Assembly (NCBI GenBank): GCA_963575745.1
Contig: CAUYUJ010009458.1
Location: 202,001-266,000 of the forward strand
Direction: 5' to 3'
Source of the DNA: Prorocentrum cordatum
Lineage: Eukaryota > Sar > Dinophyceae > Prorocentrales > Prorocentraceae
DNA: 64,000 nt
The notes under the pieces were generated by a model. The model made no database searches. It worked only from the letters and a program-made list of their open reading frames with translations, and was not told the DNA's origin. A program made the translations under genes and the position numbers. Positions 42,467-52,494 of the stretch are shown here, in pieces; position 1 is the stretch's first letter; the number at the start of each line of letters is the position of its first letter.

Positions 42467-43780
42467 GAGGAGGGAGGGGGGAGAAGGGAGGGAGGAGGAG
42501 CAGCAGGAGGAGGAGGGAATAAGGAGGAGAGCGGTCGGAAGCAGCTCGAGGGCGGGGGTGATCTCCATGCTTGAGATATGTGCCTCCCGTTTTTCAGAGA
42601 TCTTGGACCGAACCCGTTCGGTTGCATGGCGAGGTCGATATCCTGCTTGGCACGGCCAAATCGTTTGAAATGTGGAGGCATATGGGGGCATTTGAGGAAG
42701 GGAGTGGGGATCAGAGGAAGGTCCGCCCGAGGAGCTCGACTTGGCGCACCTCGTATACCATCGCCGATCACGACACCCCCGAGCCGGAGGCAGCCACCAC
42801 CCTCTCGCCCGAGCGCTCGGCTTCGACACCTCCGACCTCCAACGTCCTCAAGAAGCACAGTTGTTGTCGTCCTCCTGGCGTCACCAGGAGGGAGGGTGTG
42901 GGGAGGGGGGCTGCGGCATCCGACGGATTCTTGTGCCTTCAGCTCGTCAGCTCGTGGGGGGGAGAGGCCTTGTGCAACAGCTGTGCAGCTCATGTTTTCC
43001 TAACGCAAAATCGGCCCTGTGACGGAACGTTTTACGTTGGCGGAGTCGGGTTTTTATTTTCCGTTGTCATCCCCAGACACCGCCGACGCCAAGCGTCACG
43101 TCACAAGGGTGGGCGGGGTGTAGAGGCGGGCCCAGTGACAGCGATTGCGGAGACATATCACAAGAATCACGCTGCAACCAGGACCGTTTCCAGTTTCGGC
43201 CTACGGGGCCACCAGAAACCAAGTTTAGACGCTTCGCGTATCCTTACAAGCTGACCGCGGCCCCGCGCGCGCCCGCTCTTAAGTCGCGGCCGCAGCCCGA
43301 CCGCGACCGCCTGCCGCTGGCGCTTCCGCCTGCGGCTGTAAAAAACAAAAAAAGTATCCCTACAAGCCCTAATCGAGCATTTTGCTTACTGCATTTGCAT
43401 ACTCGCGTACTGCGGGTTTTTACTGCAGGTGCATTGCCTGTTGTAGCTAATTAGCTTCGCCTGCTGGCCCAGACGACGCCTACCGCTCCCTGTCCGCCGC
43501 CTCGGAGCTGCCGACCAAAAAAGTATCCCTACAAGCCCATCCAGAAACGACGCCCAGTCGAGTTGCCTTGATCAGGGATGTGGAGGAGAATGCAGTGGAC
43601 GAAATGGCAGGGTAAGACGTCGTGCCCCAAGAGGGGGAGGATGGAGGAGACATCGGAGGAGGAGCAGGACAGGAGTAAGGAGAGGGGGACGGGGGGAGGG
43701 AGGAGGAAGGAGGAGGAACAGGCGGATCAGGAAGATAATGAGGAGGAGGAGGAGGAGGAGGAGGGCGAGCAGAAAGGCCA
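42467..43780. other. No recognised gene; AAAAAAGTATCCCTACAAGC direct repeats
   Basis: GA-rich to 42540, then mixed. AAAAAAGTATCCCTACAAGC followed by CC occurs near 43343 and 43517, and a related GTATCCTTACAAGC near 43230. Frames up to 227 codons show no motif. Confidence 0.4.
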
Positions 43781-43784
43781 GAGG

Positions 43785-43925
43785 CTTCTTGGAGTCTTGG
43801 GGGTTTCTTGGCAGTTCTGGGGGCCTCTTGAGGCGTCTTGGGTGCCTCTGGGTGGCATCTGGGAACCTGTTGGGGTCTCTCTGGAGCCTCTTGGGGGCAT
43901 CTTGGGGCCTCTTGGGGGCCTCTTG
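43785..43925 (+). repeat. GGCCTCTTGGGG-type block 4 (left of the foldback structure)
   Basis: Regular units such as GGGGCCTCTTGGGG, GGGGGCATCTTGG and GGGGTCTCTCTGG. The block is in the same orientation as the one starting at 46975. Confidence 0.7.
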
Positions 43926-44071
43926 GGCAATGGTATTTCTTAACCGTGAGAAAATAAAGGTTAACCGTGAGAAAAAACCAATACGCAACGACAATACGTA
44001 AACGTGCGCACAAACAACACATGTAAACATCAATACATACAAACAAGACGTAACAACAATACGTAAAGACA

Positions 44072-45140
44072 CACGTGAGCGCCACACGTAGATACAACAC
44101 GTGCAAACAAAACCACGTACAAGCAAACCGCGTACAAACAACACCACGTACATAACCAAACCACGTAAAACAACAACACGTGACGCAATCCGTAAAAACA
44201 ACAATACGTAACAACAATACGTAACACCAATACGCAAACACAATATGCCAAATCAATACGCAAGTCAACAGTACGCAAACACAACACGCAACAGCAACAC
44301 GTACAAACAAACACGTGAGCGCCACACGCAAATACAACACGTACAAACAAAACCGCGTAAAAGCAGTATGTAAAACAATACGTGAAGCAATCCGTACCAG
44401 CAATACGTAACATCAATACGTAACACCAACACGTACAGACAACCACGTGAGCGCCACACGTAGATACAACGCGTACAAACAAAACCACGTACAACCAAAC
44501 TCACGTAACACAACAAGACGTGAAGCAATAAGCAACACTAATACGTAAACACAACCCGTAAAACCGATGCGCAAAGCAACAATACGCAAACACAAACACA
44601 CAAACACACTACGCAAACACCAAACAATGCGCAAACACCAACACGTAGCACCAACACGTACAAACAAACACGTGAGCGCCACCCATATATACAACACGTG
44701 TAAACACAACCACGTAAAAACAACATGTTAAAACAATACGTAACCCCACTACATGAACACAATACGTAAGCACACCACGTAAACGCAATACGTAAAGACA
44801 AACACGTGAGCGCCACACGTCGATACAATACGTACACACAAAACCACGTACAAACAAAACCACGTGAAAACAATCCGTGACGCAATACGTTACAACAATA
44901 CGTAAAAACAATACGTGACAAACAATACGACAAACACAGTACGGAACAACAATACGCAACACACCAGTAGGCAAACACAACACGTACCAACAACACGTAC
45001 AAACAGACACGTGAGTGCCACACGTAGATGCAACACGTACAAGCAAAACCACGTAAAAATAATACGCAAACACCAACACCACGTACACCAACACACAACA
45101 ACACGTACACAAACGCAAACGCCACACGTGAAGGCAACAC
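44072..45140 (+). repeat. Higher-order array in the left arm of the foldback structure
   Basis: CACGTGAGCGCCAC(A/C)C starts at 44072, 44312, 44444, 44669, 44803 and (with one change) 45009. Spacings of 240, 132, 225, 134 and 206 bp alternate long and short, giving a composite unit of about 340-370 bp. Confidence 0.75.
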
Positions 45141-45454
45141 GTACACCATAACACGTGCACGCAACATGTAGATGCAACACGGACAAACATAACCACGTGA
45201 AAAACAGCAACACGATAACACAACACGTACACACAAAACCACATACAAACAACCACGAGACACCATGTACAAAGTAACCCGAGAACACAACACGTGCAAA
45301 CAAAACCACGTAGAACCAGCACGAGCACACAACACGTACAAACAAAACAGCGTAAACACACCACGAGACACAATTTAAAACCAACAACACGATAACACAA
45401 TACGTACAAACACAACCACGTGAATAAACAACAGCACGTACAAACAACATTGAC

Positions 45455-45870
45455 CTTTTCTTCTTCTTCTTCCTCCTCCCTCCTTCCCGCCCTCCCTGCC
45501 TCCCTCCCTCCCTCCCTCCCCCCTCCTCCTCCTCCTCCTCCTCCTCCTCCTCCTTCTCCGCCTCCCCCCCCCTCCTCCCTCCTCTTCCTCCTCCTCATCC
45601 TCCTCTTCCTCCTCCTCCTCCTCCTCCTCCTCTTCTCCTCCTCCTCCTCCTCCTCTTCTCCTCCTCCCTCCTCCCTCCTCCCTCCTCCTTCCTCCCTCCC
45701 TCCTCCTCCTTCCTCCTCCCTCATTCTCCCCCCCTCCTCATCCTCATCCTCCTCCTCCTCTTCCTCTCGTCCTCCTCCTCCTTCCTCCCTCCTCCTCCCG
45801 CCTCCTCCTGCTCCTCCTCCCCCCCCCCTCCTCCCATCCTCCTCCCACCCTCCTCCTCCTCATCCTCCTC
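45455..45870 (-). repeat. CT-rich core of the foldback structure
   Basis: About 415 bp of CCT, TCC and CTTC units on the plus strand (polypurine on the minus), exactly between the two ACGT-rich arms. Confidence 0.9.
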
Positions 45871-46084
45871 CGTTTTGCTTACGTATTGATGTACGTGTTG
45901 TGTTTACGTGTTGGTTTTACGTGTTGTTAAAGCGTATGTTACGTGTACATCGCGGTGTGATGATGTGTTGTTTCGTGGCATGTTGTGTACATAGTGTTTT
46001 ACGTATTGATTGTACGTGTTGTGTTGATGTGGTGTTTTAATGTGTGTGTTTTATGTTTTGCATGCGGTTTTGCGTTTTGTTTCA

Positions 46085-46960
46085 CATGTTGTTTTCCCCA
46101 CTGTTAATGTAAACCCTCGTTGCATGTACGTAGTGGTGTACGTGGTGTTCGTTCGTACTGTTACGTGTTAGTTTGGGTGGTGGTGTACGTGTTGGTTTAC
46201 GTGTTGTGGTTACGTGTTGTTTTTAAGTGTTGTTTTTACGTGGGTTGAACGAATTTTCACGTGTATTACGCGTTGTGTGTACGCAAGGTGTACGCGTTGT
46301 GATCACGTGCTCATTTAACGTAGTGGTTTCACGTAGTGTTGTTACGTGTTGTTTACGTGTTGGTGTTACGTATTGTTTTTATGTGGTGGTTTTACGTATT
46401 GGTTTACGTGTTGTGTTCTTCTCACGTTTACGTTTTTGTTTACGTATTGTGTTTACATGTTGTGTTGATGTGTTGTGTTAACGTGATGTGTAGTAATTAC
46501 ATGGTGTGATTGCGTATTGATTTACGTATTGTTTTCCGCACGGTGAATGTAATGGTTTCTTTGCATTTGTTTTTTGAGTTACGCGTTGTTCGTACGTGTT
46601 GTTTTACGTATTGTTGTACGTATTGGTTTACGTGTTGATTTCACGTGTTGATTTCACGCGGGTTGAACACATGTTCATGCGTATTACGCGTTGTGCGTAC
46701 GTAATGTTTACGCGTTGTGACCACGTGTTGGTTTAACGTATTGTTTTACAGTATTGGTTTACGTGTTGTTGTTTCGTATTGTGTTTACGCATTGTTGTTA
46801 CGTATCGGTTTTTAAGTGTTGTCTTCACGTGTTATGGTTACGTATTGTTTGTACGTGTTGTTGTTACGTATTGTTGGTGCGTGCTGTTTTATTATCACGT
46901 TTACGTGCCGTTTTTACGTATTGTTGTTTACATGTTGTGTTTTCCTCACGGTTAGATTAA
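46085..46960 (+). repeat. 408-439-bp tandem units in the right arm of the foldback structure
   Basis: TTTTCC(C/G/T)CAC.GTTAATGTAA-type sequence recurs at about 46090, 46529 and 46937. GGTTGAAC(G/A)...TTCA.G.GTATTACGCG recurs at 46243 and 46661 (418 bp). Confidence 0.7.
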
Positions 46961-46974
46961 ATTTCGTTTGGGCA

Positions 46975-47200
46975 TTTCTTGGGGCCGTCTTGGGGCACCC
47001 TTGGGAGCTTTGTGGGCCATCTTGGGGCCATCTTAAAACAAAGTGATCGCAGGAGGGGGGCTCCTTGGGTGCCCCCCTCCTCGGGCGTCTTGGGGGTCTC
47101 GTGTGGACCTCTACGGGGCCTTTTGGGGCATCTTGGGGCACCCTTGGGAGCCTTTGGGGCCATCTTGGGGGCCATCTTGGAGGAGATCGGTCAAAGCAGG
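46975..47200 (+). repeat. GGCCTCTTGGGG-type block 5 (right of the foldback structure)
   Basis: Units such as GGGGCCGTCTTGGGGCACCC, GGGCCATCTTGGGGCC and GGGGCATCTTGGGGCACCC, same orientation as block 4. Confidence 0.7.
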
Positions 47201-47273
47201 GGAACTCCCTAATTAGCGCCCCCCCCCCGCCAGCAGGCCAAACTGTTGCCAAAACCTGAGTCCAATCACTGAT

Positions 47274-48428
47274 TTGGGCTTCCTCGCCGATGCCATCTTG
47301 GACGCTCCAACGCCTCGCGACACGCCCCCATCAAACCCAGGGGGAGGGGATAGAGGGGGGGTAAGCCCCTCCCCGAAGGGGGTTTGGACGAAGAGACATG
47401 CTTTCAACCATTCACGCCCTTCAGGGCGAGTGGGACTCCTGAGACAAACGAGTCAGTTGTTGCATTTCCTCTGTTATCGTGCGGCCCGATCCGTTCGATT
47501 TGGCCGCAATCTAGGTTCGATCCTGCTCAACCTGCGGGATCATTCGGCCCGCTCGAGCTCTCGTCCCCCCTTTCAAGCCTATCGGGTCTGCATTGCGCCC
47601 ACGAGCGCAGACCTGGGAGGCGAGTCCTGGCCACGTCGTCGTCGTCGTCGCACACGGATGAGACCGATCCTCGGGACACGGCGGGACTCGAGAGCCCTCC
47701 CGGCCTCGAGGCACCCGCGTCCGTTTCACGCCGCCCATCAGGACCGCCTTGGCCACAAGACTTTAGCGTTTGATTGCTCTGACCAGTCGGTCCTTTTTAT
47801 TTGCATGCGGTGCAAGTGCTACTCGTCTGGAGGTAAAGTCAGGGGTTTGGCGGAGCGTTGTGTTCCCCCCACTCGAGCTGGCAGACTGTGTTGGGTCCAG
47901 CTTTGTAAAGGCAAGCACCCTCACTACGCGCGTCGGCAGCACGGTGTTTCTGTGGACGTCGACTCTTTTGTTGAATGTTTCAACAGGCCAGGCTTCGATG
48001 AGCAGGTAGATTTTCAGCCCCAGGTGCAGCTTGCTTCTGGGGCGGTGGACCCCCCTCGCCCACTGGTTTCTTGTGGGTCCCCAAGTGTTTATGAGGGGGA
48101 ACGTCCCAGTTCTCAAGAGCGAGGCACAGTGGCGTCTGCTGGCCTCCTGGCCAGACATCCTCCCTCTTCTTCCTCCTCTGGGGTGGAGCGGGGGGTGGAG
48201 CCTGGGCGGGACGGTGCGGAGGATTGGGATAATTTCTTTGTTGTTGAGGAGGAAGCGTCTAGCTTCCTTGTTGGACGAGCAGTTGGCGTCTCTGGTGCTA
48301 CTCTTTCTGCGCCCGAGGATGAGGCCCGACAGCAGGAGATGCAGCGGGGACCCCATCAAGAGCTGCGATGGGACAATCCTTCTTTCCTGGCGAGGCGACG
48401 CCAGGATGAGTCGGACAGTTCTGATTAA
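47274..48428 (+). CDS. Reading frame with a CxxC domain like a LINE C-terminus
   Basis: An open frame of 384 codons. It has no in-frame ATG early on, and the first about 130 codons (G/P/R-rich) may not be coding. From about residue 160 it reads LGHKTLAFDCSDQSVLFICM, then RCKCYSSGGKVRGLAERC and LCKGKHPHYARRQHG, with the pattern F-x-C-x2-C-x-C ... L-x3-C ... G-x-H-P. This resembles the tail of LINE 1 (FCSVCG...C...KGKENL). The remainder is acidic at its end (EPGRDGAEDWDNFFVVEEEA, then RRRQDESDSSD before TAA). Third positions are not strongly G/C-biased, as in LINE 2. I infer the 3' end of a 5'-truncated LINE or a host protein sharing its domain. A tandem duplication starts 15 bp after the stop. 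Confidence 0.5.
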   Translation: MGFLADAILDAPTPRDTPPSNPGGGDRGGVSPSPKGVWTKRHAFNHSRPSGRVGLLRQTSQLLHFLCYRAARSVRFGRNLGSILLNLRDHSARSSSRPPFQAYRVCIAPTSADLGGESWPRRRRRRTRMRPILGTRRDSRALPASRHPRPFHAAHQDRLGHKTLAFDCSDQSVLFICMRCKCYSSGGKVRGLAERCVPPTRAGRLCWVQLCKGKHPHYARRQHGVSVDVDSFVECFNRPGFDEQVDFQPQVQLASGAVDPPRPLVSCGSPSVYEGERPSSQERGTVASAGLLARHPPSSSSSGVERGVEPGRDGAEDWDNFFVVEEEASSFLVGRAVGVSGATLSAPEDEARQQEMQRGPHQELRWDNPSFLARRRQDESDSSD

Positions 48429-48442
48429 GCTGTTTTCTATGG

Positions 48443-48805
48443 CATAAGGGACGCCTTCTTTCGTTTTCGTTAATTTCCAGCACGGCCTGATGCGTCTGAC
48501 CCTTTCGGCAGGCATCCGTGCTATACCCCACATCTGGGGCGAGGTTGGCAGTCGTCCTGGCGCTGGTTGCGCCAGGGACTGCGGGCCTCGTCGTCCTTGT
48601 GTGGGTGGTCGGTTTCTCTTCTGGCGCAAGGGACGCCTTCATTCTTATTCGTTCATTTCCAGCACGGCCCGATGCGTCTGTCCTTTTCGGCAGGCATCCG
48701 TGCTATACCCCACATCTGGGGCGAGGTTGGCAGTCGTCCTGGCGCTGGCTGCACCAGGGACTGCGGGCCTCGTCGTCCTTGTGTGGGTGGTCGAAGTGTT
48801 TCTTT
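48443..48805 (+). repeat. 182-bp tandem duplication (2 units)
   Basis: AAGGGACGCCTTC at 48446 and 48628 starts two units about 95 percent identical over their length. Both contain TTTCCAGCACGG, GGCAGGCATCCGTGCTATAC and CCACATCTGGGGCGAGG. The unit length is not a multiple of three. Confidence 0.9.
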
Positions 48806-48829
48806 GGTTTTCTTCTATAGCGCGCTGTT

Positions 48830-49120
48830 TCGTGTGCGTGCGCGTCCGTCTCGCACGTGTGTCAGGACCCCGCCTCAGGGGGAAGGCATGAGCACATCGC
48901 GGGTGCACCTCTTCATTCTCCGAGTACGGGGATGGCCCCTTCCCGACAGTGGCTCGTGTAAGTTGTTGCCGTGGCCAGGTAGCACGGCGCTCCTGGCCCC
49001 AACATCTCAGCCCTCCTCTTGCATCGTGCGGCCGTCTCGTGTGTGTGTGTGCGTCCCGCTCGGCACGCGTATCAGGCACCCCGCCTCAGGGGGAAGGCGC
49101 GGCACTCGTGGTGGTCTTCG
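48830..49120 (+). repeat. Diverged duplication with CCCCGCCTCAGGGGGAAGGC
   Basis: CCCCGCCTCAGGGGGAAGGC occurs at about 48869-48888 and 49079-49098, each preceded by GTGTGCGTGCG/GTGTGTGCGTCC-type sequence. Confidence 0.7.
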
Positions 49121-50133
49121 AGTGTTTCGGCGGGCACGGGGGCAGGCTGGTTGCCTTGACTTTTGTTCGTTTGTTTTTAGGGTGGTGTTGCTGTGGACTG
49201 GAGACTCAGGCTCCTAGCCCCAACACCTTGCAGCGTCAGCGCACTGGCTGTTGTGACCGTCTTTCCTCTTGCACAGCCGAGGGCAGTCGGTCCAAGCTGC
49301 TTTTCCATCTGCAGGACTCTTGCTTTTGGCTTAGTGCTCGGCGCTTGCAGCTCGGCGTCCGCTCTGTTGCCCTGTTTGCCTGCCCCTCTCTTAGAGATGC
49401 TTGTGGCAGGTGCGTTTTGAGCTGGAGATGCGGAGGATGATGCCCCTTTGGTCTCCCGAGCTGGTATCACTCGCGCTGATGACTCAGACTATTCGGTCTG
49501 TGTCAGGGAGCCAGCATCCCCCTCCGCTGCTGGCTCTGGACTTCGGTTTTCACCCTGGGATGTGGAGGTGTTGACGTGGATATCAAAAAATCCGACTTCA
49601 ACGATCGAGTGGCTTCGCCCTGACCGTTCTCCTCAGGGGGCGGGCGGGCGCCCAATCTACTTTCAACGCCTTCCAACTTCATGTTTCTACCTACTTCTTC
49701 CGACCGATGGGTACTTCGAGAGGTCCGAGCGGATTCCATGGGTCGGCGCCAGAATCTTCATCTCGCCAACCCCCAGCGGCGCCGGAGGCGGCGCTCGGGG
49801 CTCCAGCGCCGGCTCAGCGAATCCGCACCGACATCCGAAAGTCTGTCATGCTTCATGCCGTCGTCGGCTCTTCCTTTTGGCATCGCTCGGACGTGTGCAT
49901 TTTTCTTTCGGCGAGGACCATCGAGGAGCATCCTTGACCATTTGGCGAAAAAACCACGCACGAAACCGAAAAAAACACACGGAATGGACGTCCGAGCGAT
50001 GGCGAGGCCTAAAGAGGCGGCGGTGGGTGTTCTGGGCATTGCCACGCGGCTATTTTTTGCACGTTCGCGCGCGCCGCCTCGCTCGAGCATGGAGGAAGAT
50101 TCGCGGGCCGGGGCGTTTTTGTCCTCCTGTGCA
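49121..50133 (+). other. Coding-like stretch without a called gene
   Basis: Several plus frames have mixed composition: 49448 onward ADDSDYSVCVREPASPSAAG with EVLTWISKNPTSTIEWLRPD, and another phase with STFNAFQLHVSTYFFRPMGT near 49660-49720. They could be decayed pieces of one protein broken by indels, but no motif is recognised and no phase is convincing throughout. Confidence 0.25.
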
Positions 50134-50143
50134 GGCCAGACCT
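50134..50143. repeat. 10-bp target-site duplication, left (GGCCAGACCT)
   Basis: Identical to 50581-50590, immediately outside the inverted repeats of the next feature. Confidence 0.75.
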
Positions 50144-50580
50144 TAGTGGGCCCCGGAAACGGGAGGGCCGTTTTTTTCACCCCTTGAAAAAATGCAACAG
50201 CAAAAAAACGCCGACCGAAAACGGCAACAGAAACGGCTCCAGGAGTGGAACCGGAGCGGGAGCCCGTAAAAGAACGACAAAACGGACCCGGTCAAAAACT
50301 GGCGTCGGAGCCGGCAAGAGAAACGGCAAAACGTACGGGGCGCGAAAATGACCACAGCCATTGCTTTTCTTTTGTTGCCGCCTTCCAGCCAGCAGAAACA
50401 AAGCAGTGGCTGTGGTCATTTTCGGTAAGCTTGGCACCAGGGAAATGACCACAACCACTGTTTCTTTTTCGGCCGGCTGGAAGGCGGCGCAAACAAGAAG
50501 CAGTGGCTGTGGTCATTTTCCCGTCCCGCGAAACGGAACCGGTAAAAAAAACGGCCCTGTCGCTTCCAGGGCCCACTGAG
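50144..50580. mobile_element. Mutator-like non-autonomous element with 40-bp TIRs and 10-bp TSD
   Basis: A 437-bp element. The left end TAGTGGGCCCCGGAAACGGG with AGGGCCGTTTTTTTCACC is inverted at the right as GGTAAAAAAAACGGCCCTGT with CGCTTCCAGGGCCCACTGAG, about 85 percent identical over 40 bp. Perfect GGCCAGACCT flanks both sides. A 9-11-bp duplication with long TIRs suits the Mutator superfamily. Inside are two hairpins built from AAAATGACCACAGCCA and its complement TGGCTGTGGTCATTTTC (50346-50425 and 50441-50520). Non-coding. Confidence 0.8.
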
Positions 50581-50669
50581 GGCCAGACCTCCTTGAGTCG
50601 CACCCAGCTGCCGCCCCCAAGGCGGTGGTGCGCAAGGTGCAGTGCGGGCACGGCCCGTCCCCGTTTGCT

Positions 50670-50855
50670 TAAGTCGGGCGTGTCCCCCTACAGGGGGATT
50701 TTCGACGAAAAATAGACTATAGTCAAAAAATAGTACAAAAATAGTCTGGGGACAATTTTTCTATTATTCTTTTTTTTTAACCTTTTGGGAGCATTTTTGA
50801 GGTATTGATTTTTTTTCGTCGAAAATCCCCCTGTAGGGGGACAGGCCCGACTTAA
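50670..50855. mobile_element. MITE family A, copy 4 (best preserved)
   Basis: 186 bp from TTAAGTCGGGCGTGTCCCCC to GGGGGACAGGCCCGACTTAA. The TIRs include CTACAGGGGGATTTTCGACG and its complement, nearly perfect for about 45 bp. TTAA stands at both tips in this copy only, so a TTAA target duplication is possible but unproven. The core has ATAGTCAAAAAATAGT and TAGTCTGGGGAC. Non-coding. Confidence 0.9.
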
Positions 50856-50960
50856 CCCTTTGCCCAGCCCGGAGCCGCGCGCGCCCCCGTGCAGGCGCAT
50901 GGCTCCGAGTCCGAGGCCTCCGAGGCCGCCGCCCCCGCGCAGGCCAGGTCGGACGAAAGG

Positions 50961-51163
50961 CAGGGGGGGGCGGCAAAGAGGGGGGTGAGGACCAGGGAGG
51001 GGGGGCGGATATCATGGCGGGGGCCATGGTTTTTCCCCAGATTTCACGGCGCCTCTTCGTATTTCATTGCGTCCCTGGCCCCCCCCCCCTTGGGCCGCGC
51101 ACATGCCGCCGGCCATGATTTGCACCCCCCCTCTTGGACACCCCCCTCTTGGTCGCCCCCGAG
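50961..51163. mobile_element. MITE family B, copy 4
   Basis: GGGGGGGGCGGCAAAGAGGG to CTTGGTCGCCCCCGAG, with the palindrome ATATCATGGCGGGGGCCATG at 51010-51029 and all family landmarks in order. Confidence 0.85.
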
Positions 51164-51236
51164 ACAGAGGGGGGGTAGGGGATTGGGGGGGGTCTCGAAG
51201 TCGAGCAGTGGCGAAGCGTCCTGGGTCGTCTATGGG

Positions 51237-51435
51237 CCCACCAGAGAATGTGCGAAGAACCTTTTGTGGTTCGCGCGAAGTGCTCTCAGAACATTTCTGG
51301 CTTGGGCTGTCTTGGTTTAACACATCGGGGTTATGTTCTGAGAACATGCGTTTTTGCTATTCGAATATTTTTGGGTTTTCAGGACATTTCGTGGTAGGTA
51401 TAGGAATGCCGGGACGGTCGGTCCCTGCTCAACGA
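51237..51435 (+). repeat. Dispersed repeat C, copy 2
   Basis: Matches 15985-16180: GAAGTGCTCTCAGAACATTT, TGGGCTGTCTTGG, TTATGTTCTGAGAACATG, GGACATTTCGTGGTAGG and the end AGGAATGCCGGGACGGTCGG. Confidence 0.75.
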
Positions 51436-52490
51436 AGTCTGCTGCATGCAGCCGGTTTTGGTTTCGGCCCCGCTGCTGGGCACTGTCCTCGATACACTGG
51501 CGCCTCTGGCGCCGTGAGGCGCTCGGGAAGCCAGCTTGTGAGGCCTCTGGCGCCGTGCGTGCCGTGAGGCGCATGGCAAGCTCACTTGCACGCTAGGTGG
51601 GAACTCACCGCCGAGCCCCTGGGAGAAAATCGGAAATCACGTGAGTCGAGATTCATTTGCACGCCTTTTCGGCCCAGCACTGCGTAACAAGGCAGCCAGG
51701 AGGGGGGGGGGGGAGGGGGAGGGGGGGGGATGTGCGAGGGGCAAAATACTGTGCAAGCATGCCTGCCTGGATCCCCCAGCAAGTATTCGACGCGAAGATC
51801 CCATATGCGTATCCCATTTTCCTGACACGTCTCGCTGAGAGCGTTTGTCGGTGGGCATCTTGGCTCGAGACCGAGTCTGAATTGACAACGGGAGCGACGA
51901 CGACGACGACAGCGACTACATCAATGATGGCCAACGCAGACAACGACAACAACGGACATGCAGGGTATGACCAGACCTTTCACCACGACCTGGAGGCTGG
52001 ACGATAATGTCCAGGATGGAGTAAGGAAGGCGGCGAGGAGGGATACGTGAAGTGGACATGCATGAGCAGGGCTGAACGCCAGGTACGGGGCGCTTCTTTG
52101 CGATCCGCCGAGGCGCGGCATGAACTGCAAGCTATCGCGCGGTCGGCGTGGGGGCGGCGCGCGCACTGGCTGCTAGCCCGACCGACGGTGGAGAAGCTGG
52201 CCGCCCGCACTTGGCCTCGGGGCCGGCGCGACGACCGGGTGGAGAACATCCGCCGCCCGCGCACAGCACTGGGCCGACAGGTCGTGCGACGGTCCGCCTG
52301 GCATCGGGGCCGGGCGCGGCGGGGCGCGAGGTGAGCTGGAACAGAGAGGCCGTCTGCACCTGGCATCGGGCCGGCATCTCGGGGCGGCTCACGCATCCGG
52401 GGGCCTTGGGGCGGGGGTCAGTGCAAACGGGGGTCAGCCAGAGCGCGCCCGATCTGGCAGGATCCTGCGGGGCCAGGGTCGCACTGGCCC
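51436..52490. other. No recognised gene
   Basis: Contains the repeated phrase CCTCTGGCGCCGTG (51502 and 51543), a G-run tract at 51703-51730, and (ACG)n near 51895-51915. Several long frames on both strands show no motif. Confidence 0.35.
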
Positions 52491-52494
52491 TGGG

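Larger units (their letters stand above)
43940..46960. mobile_element. Large foldback structure of ACGT-rich degenerate repeats
   Basis: The left arm (43940-45445) is A/C-rich with an ACGT tetramer about every 12-15 bp, in words such as AACAATACGTAA and ACAACACGTACAAAC. The right arm (45875-46960) has the complementary T/G-rich words TTACGTATTG and TACGTGTTG. A CT-rich core lies between. The tips carry matching inverted motifs: TTAACCGTGAGAAAA at the left (twice, near 43940 and 43964) and TTTTCCTCACGGTTA at the right (46932). The left arm has a repeating block CACGTGAGCGCCACACGTAG. The right arm has 408-439-bp higher-order units. Minus-strand frames here are hydrophobic C/V/L/Y artefacts. This is consistent with a Foldback-type transposon, but no transposase is present. 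Confidence 0.55.

Noticed and set aside
43480-45450. Long minus-strand frames (up to 370 codons) rich in C, V, L, Y, F resembling membrane proteins
   Set aside because: They follow the ACGT-rich repeat words (TACGTGTTG reads as Tyr/Val/Leu/Cys) and several overlapping phases are equally open; there is no codon bias or start context.
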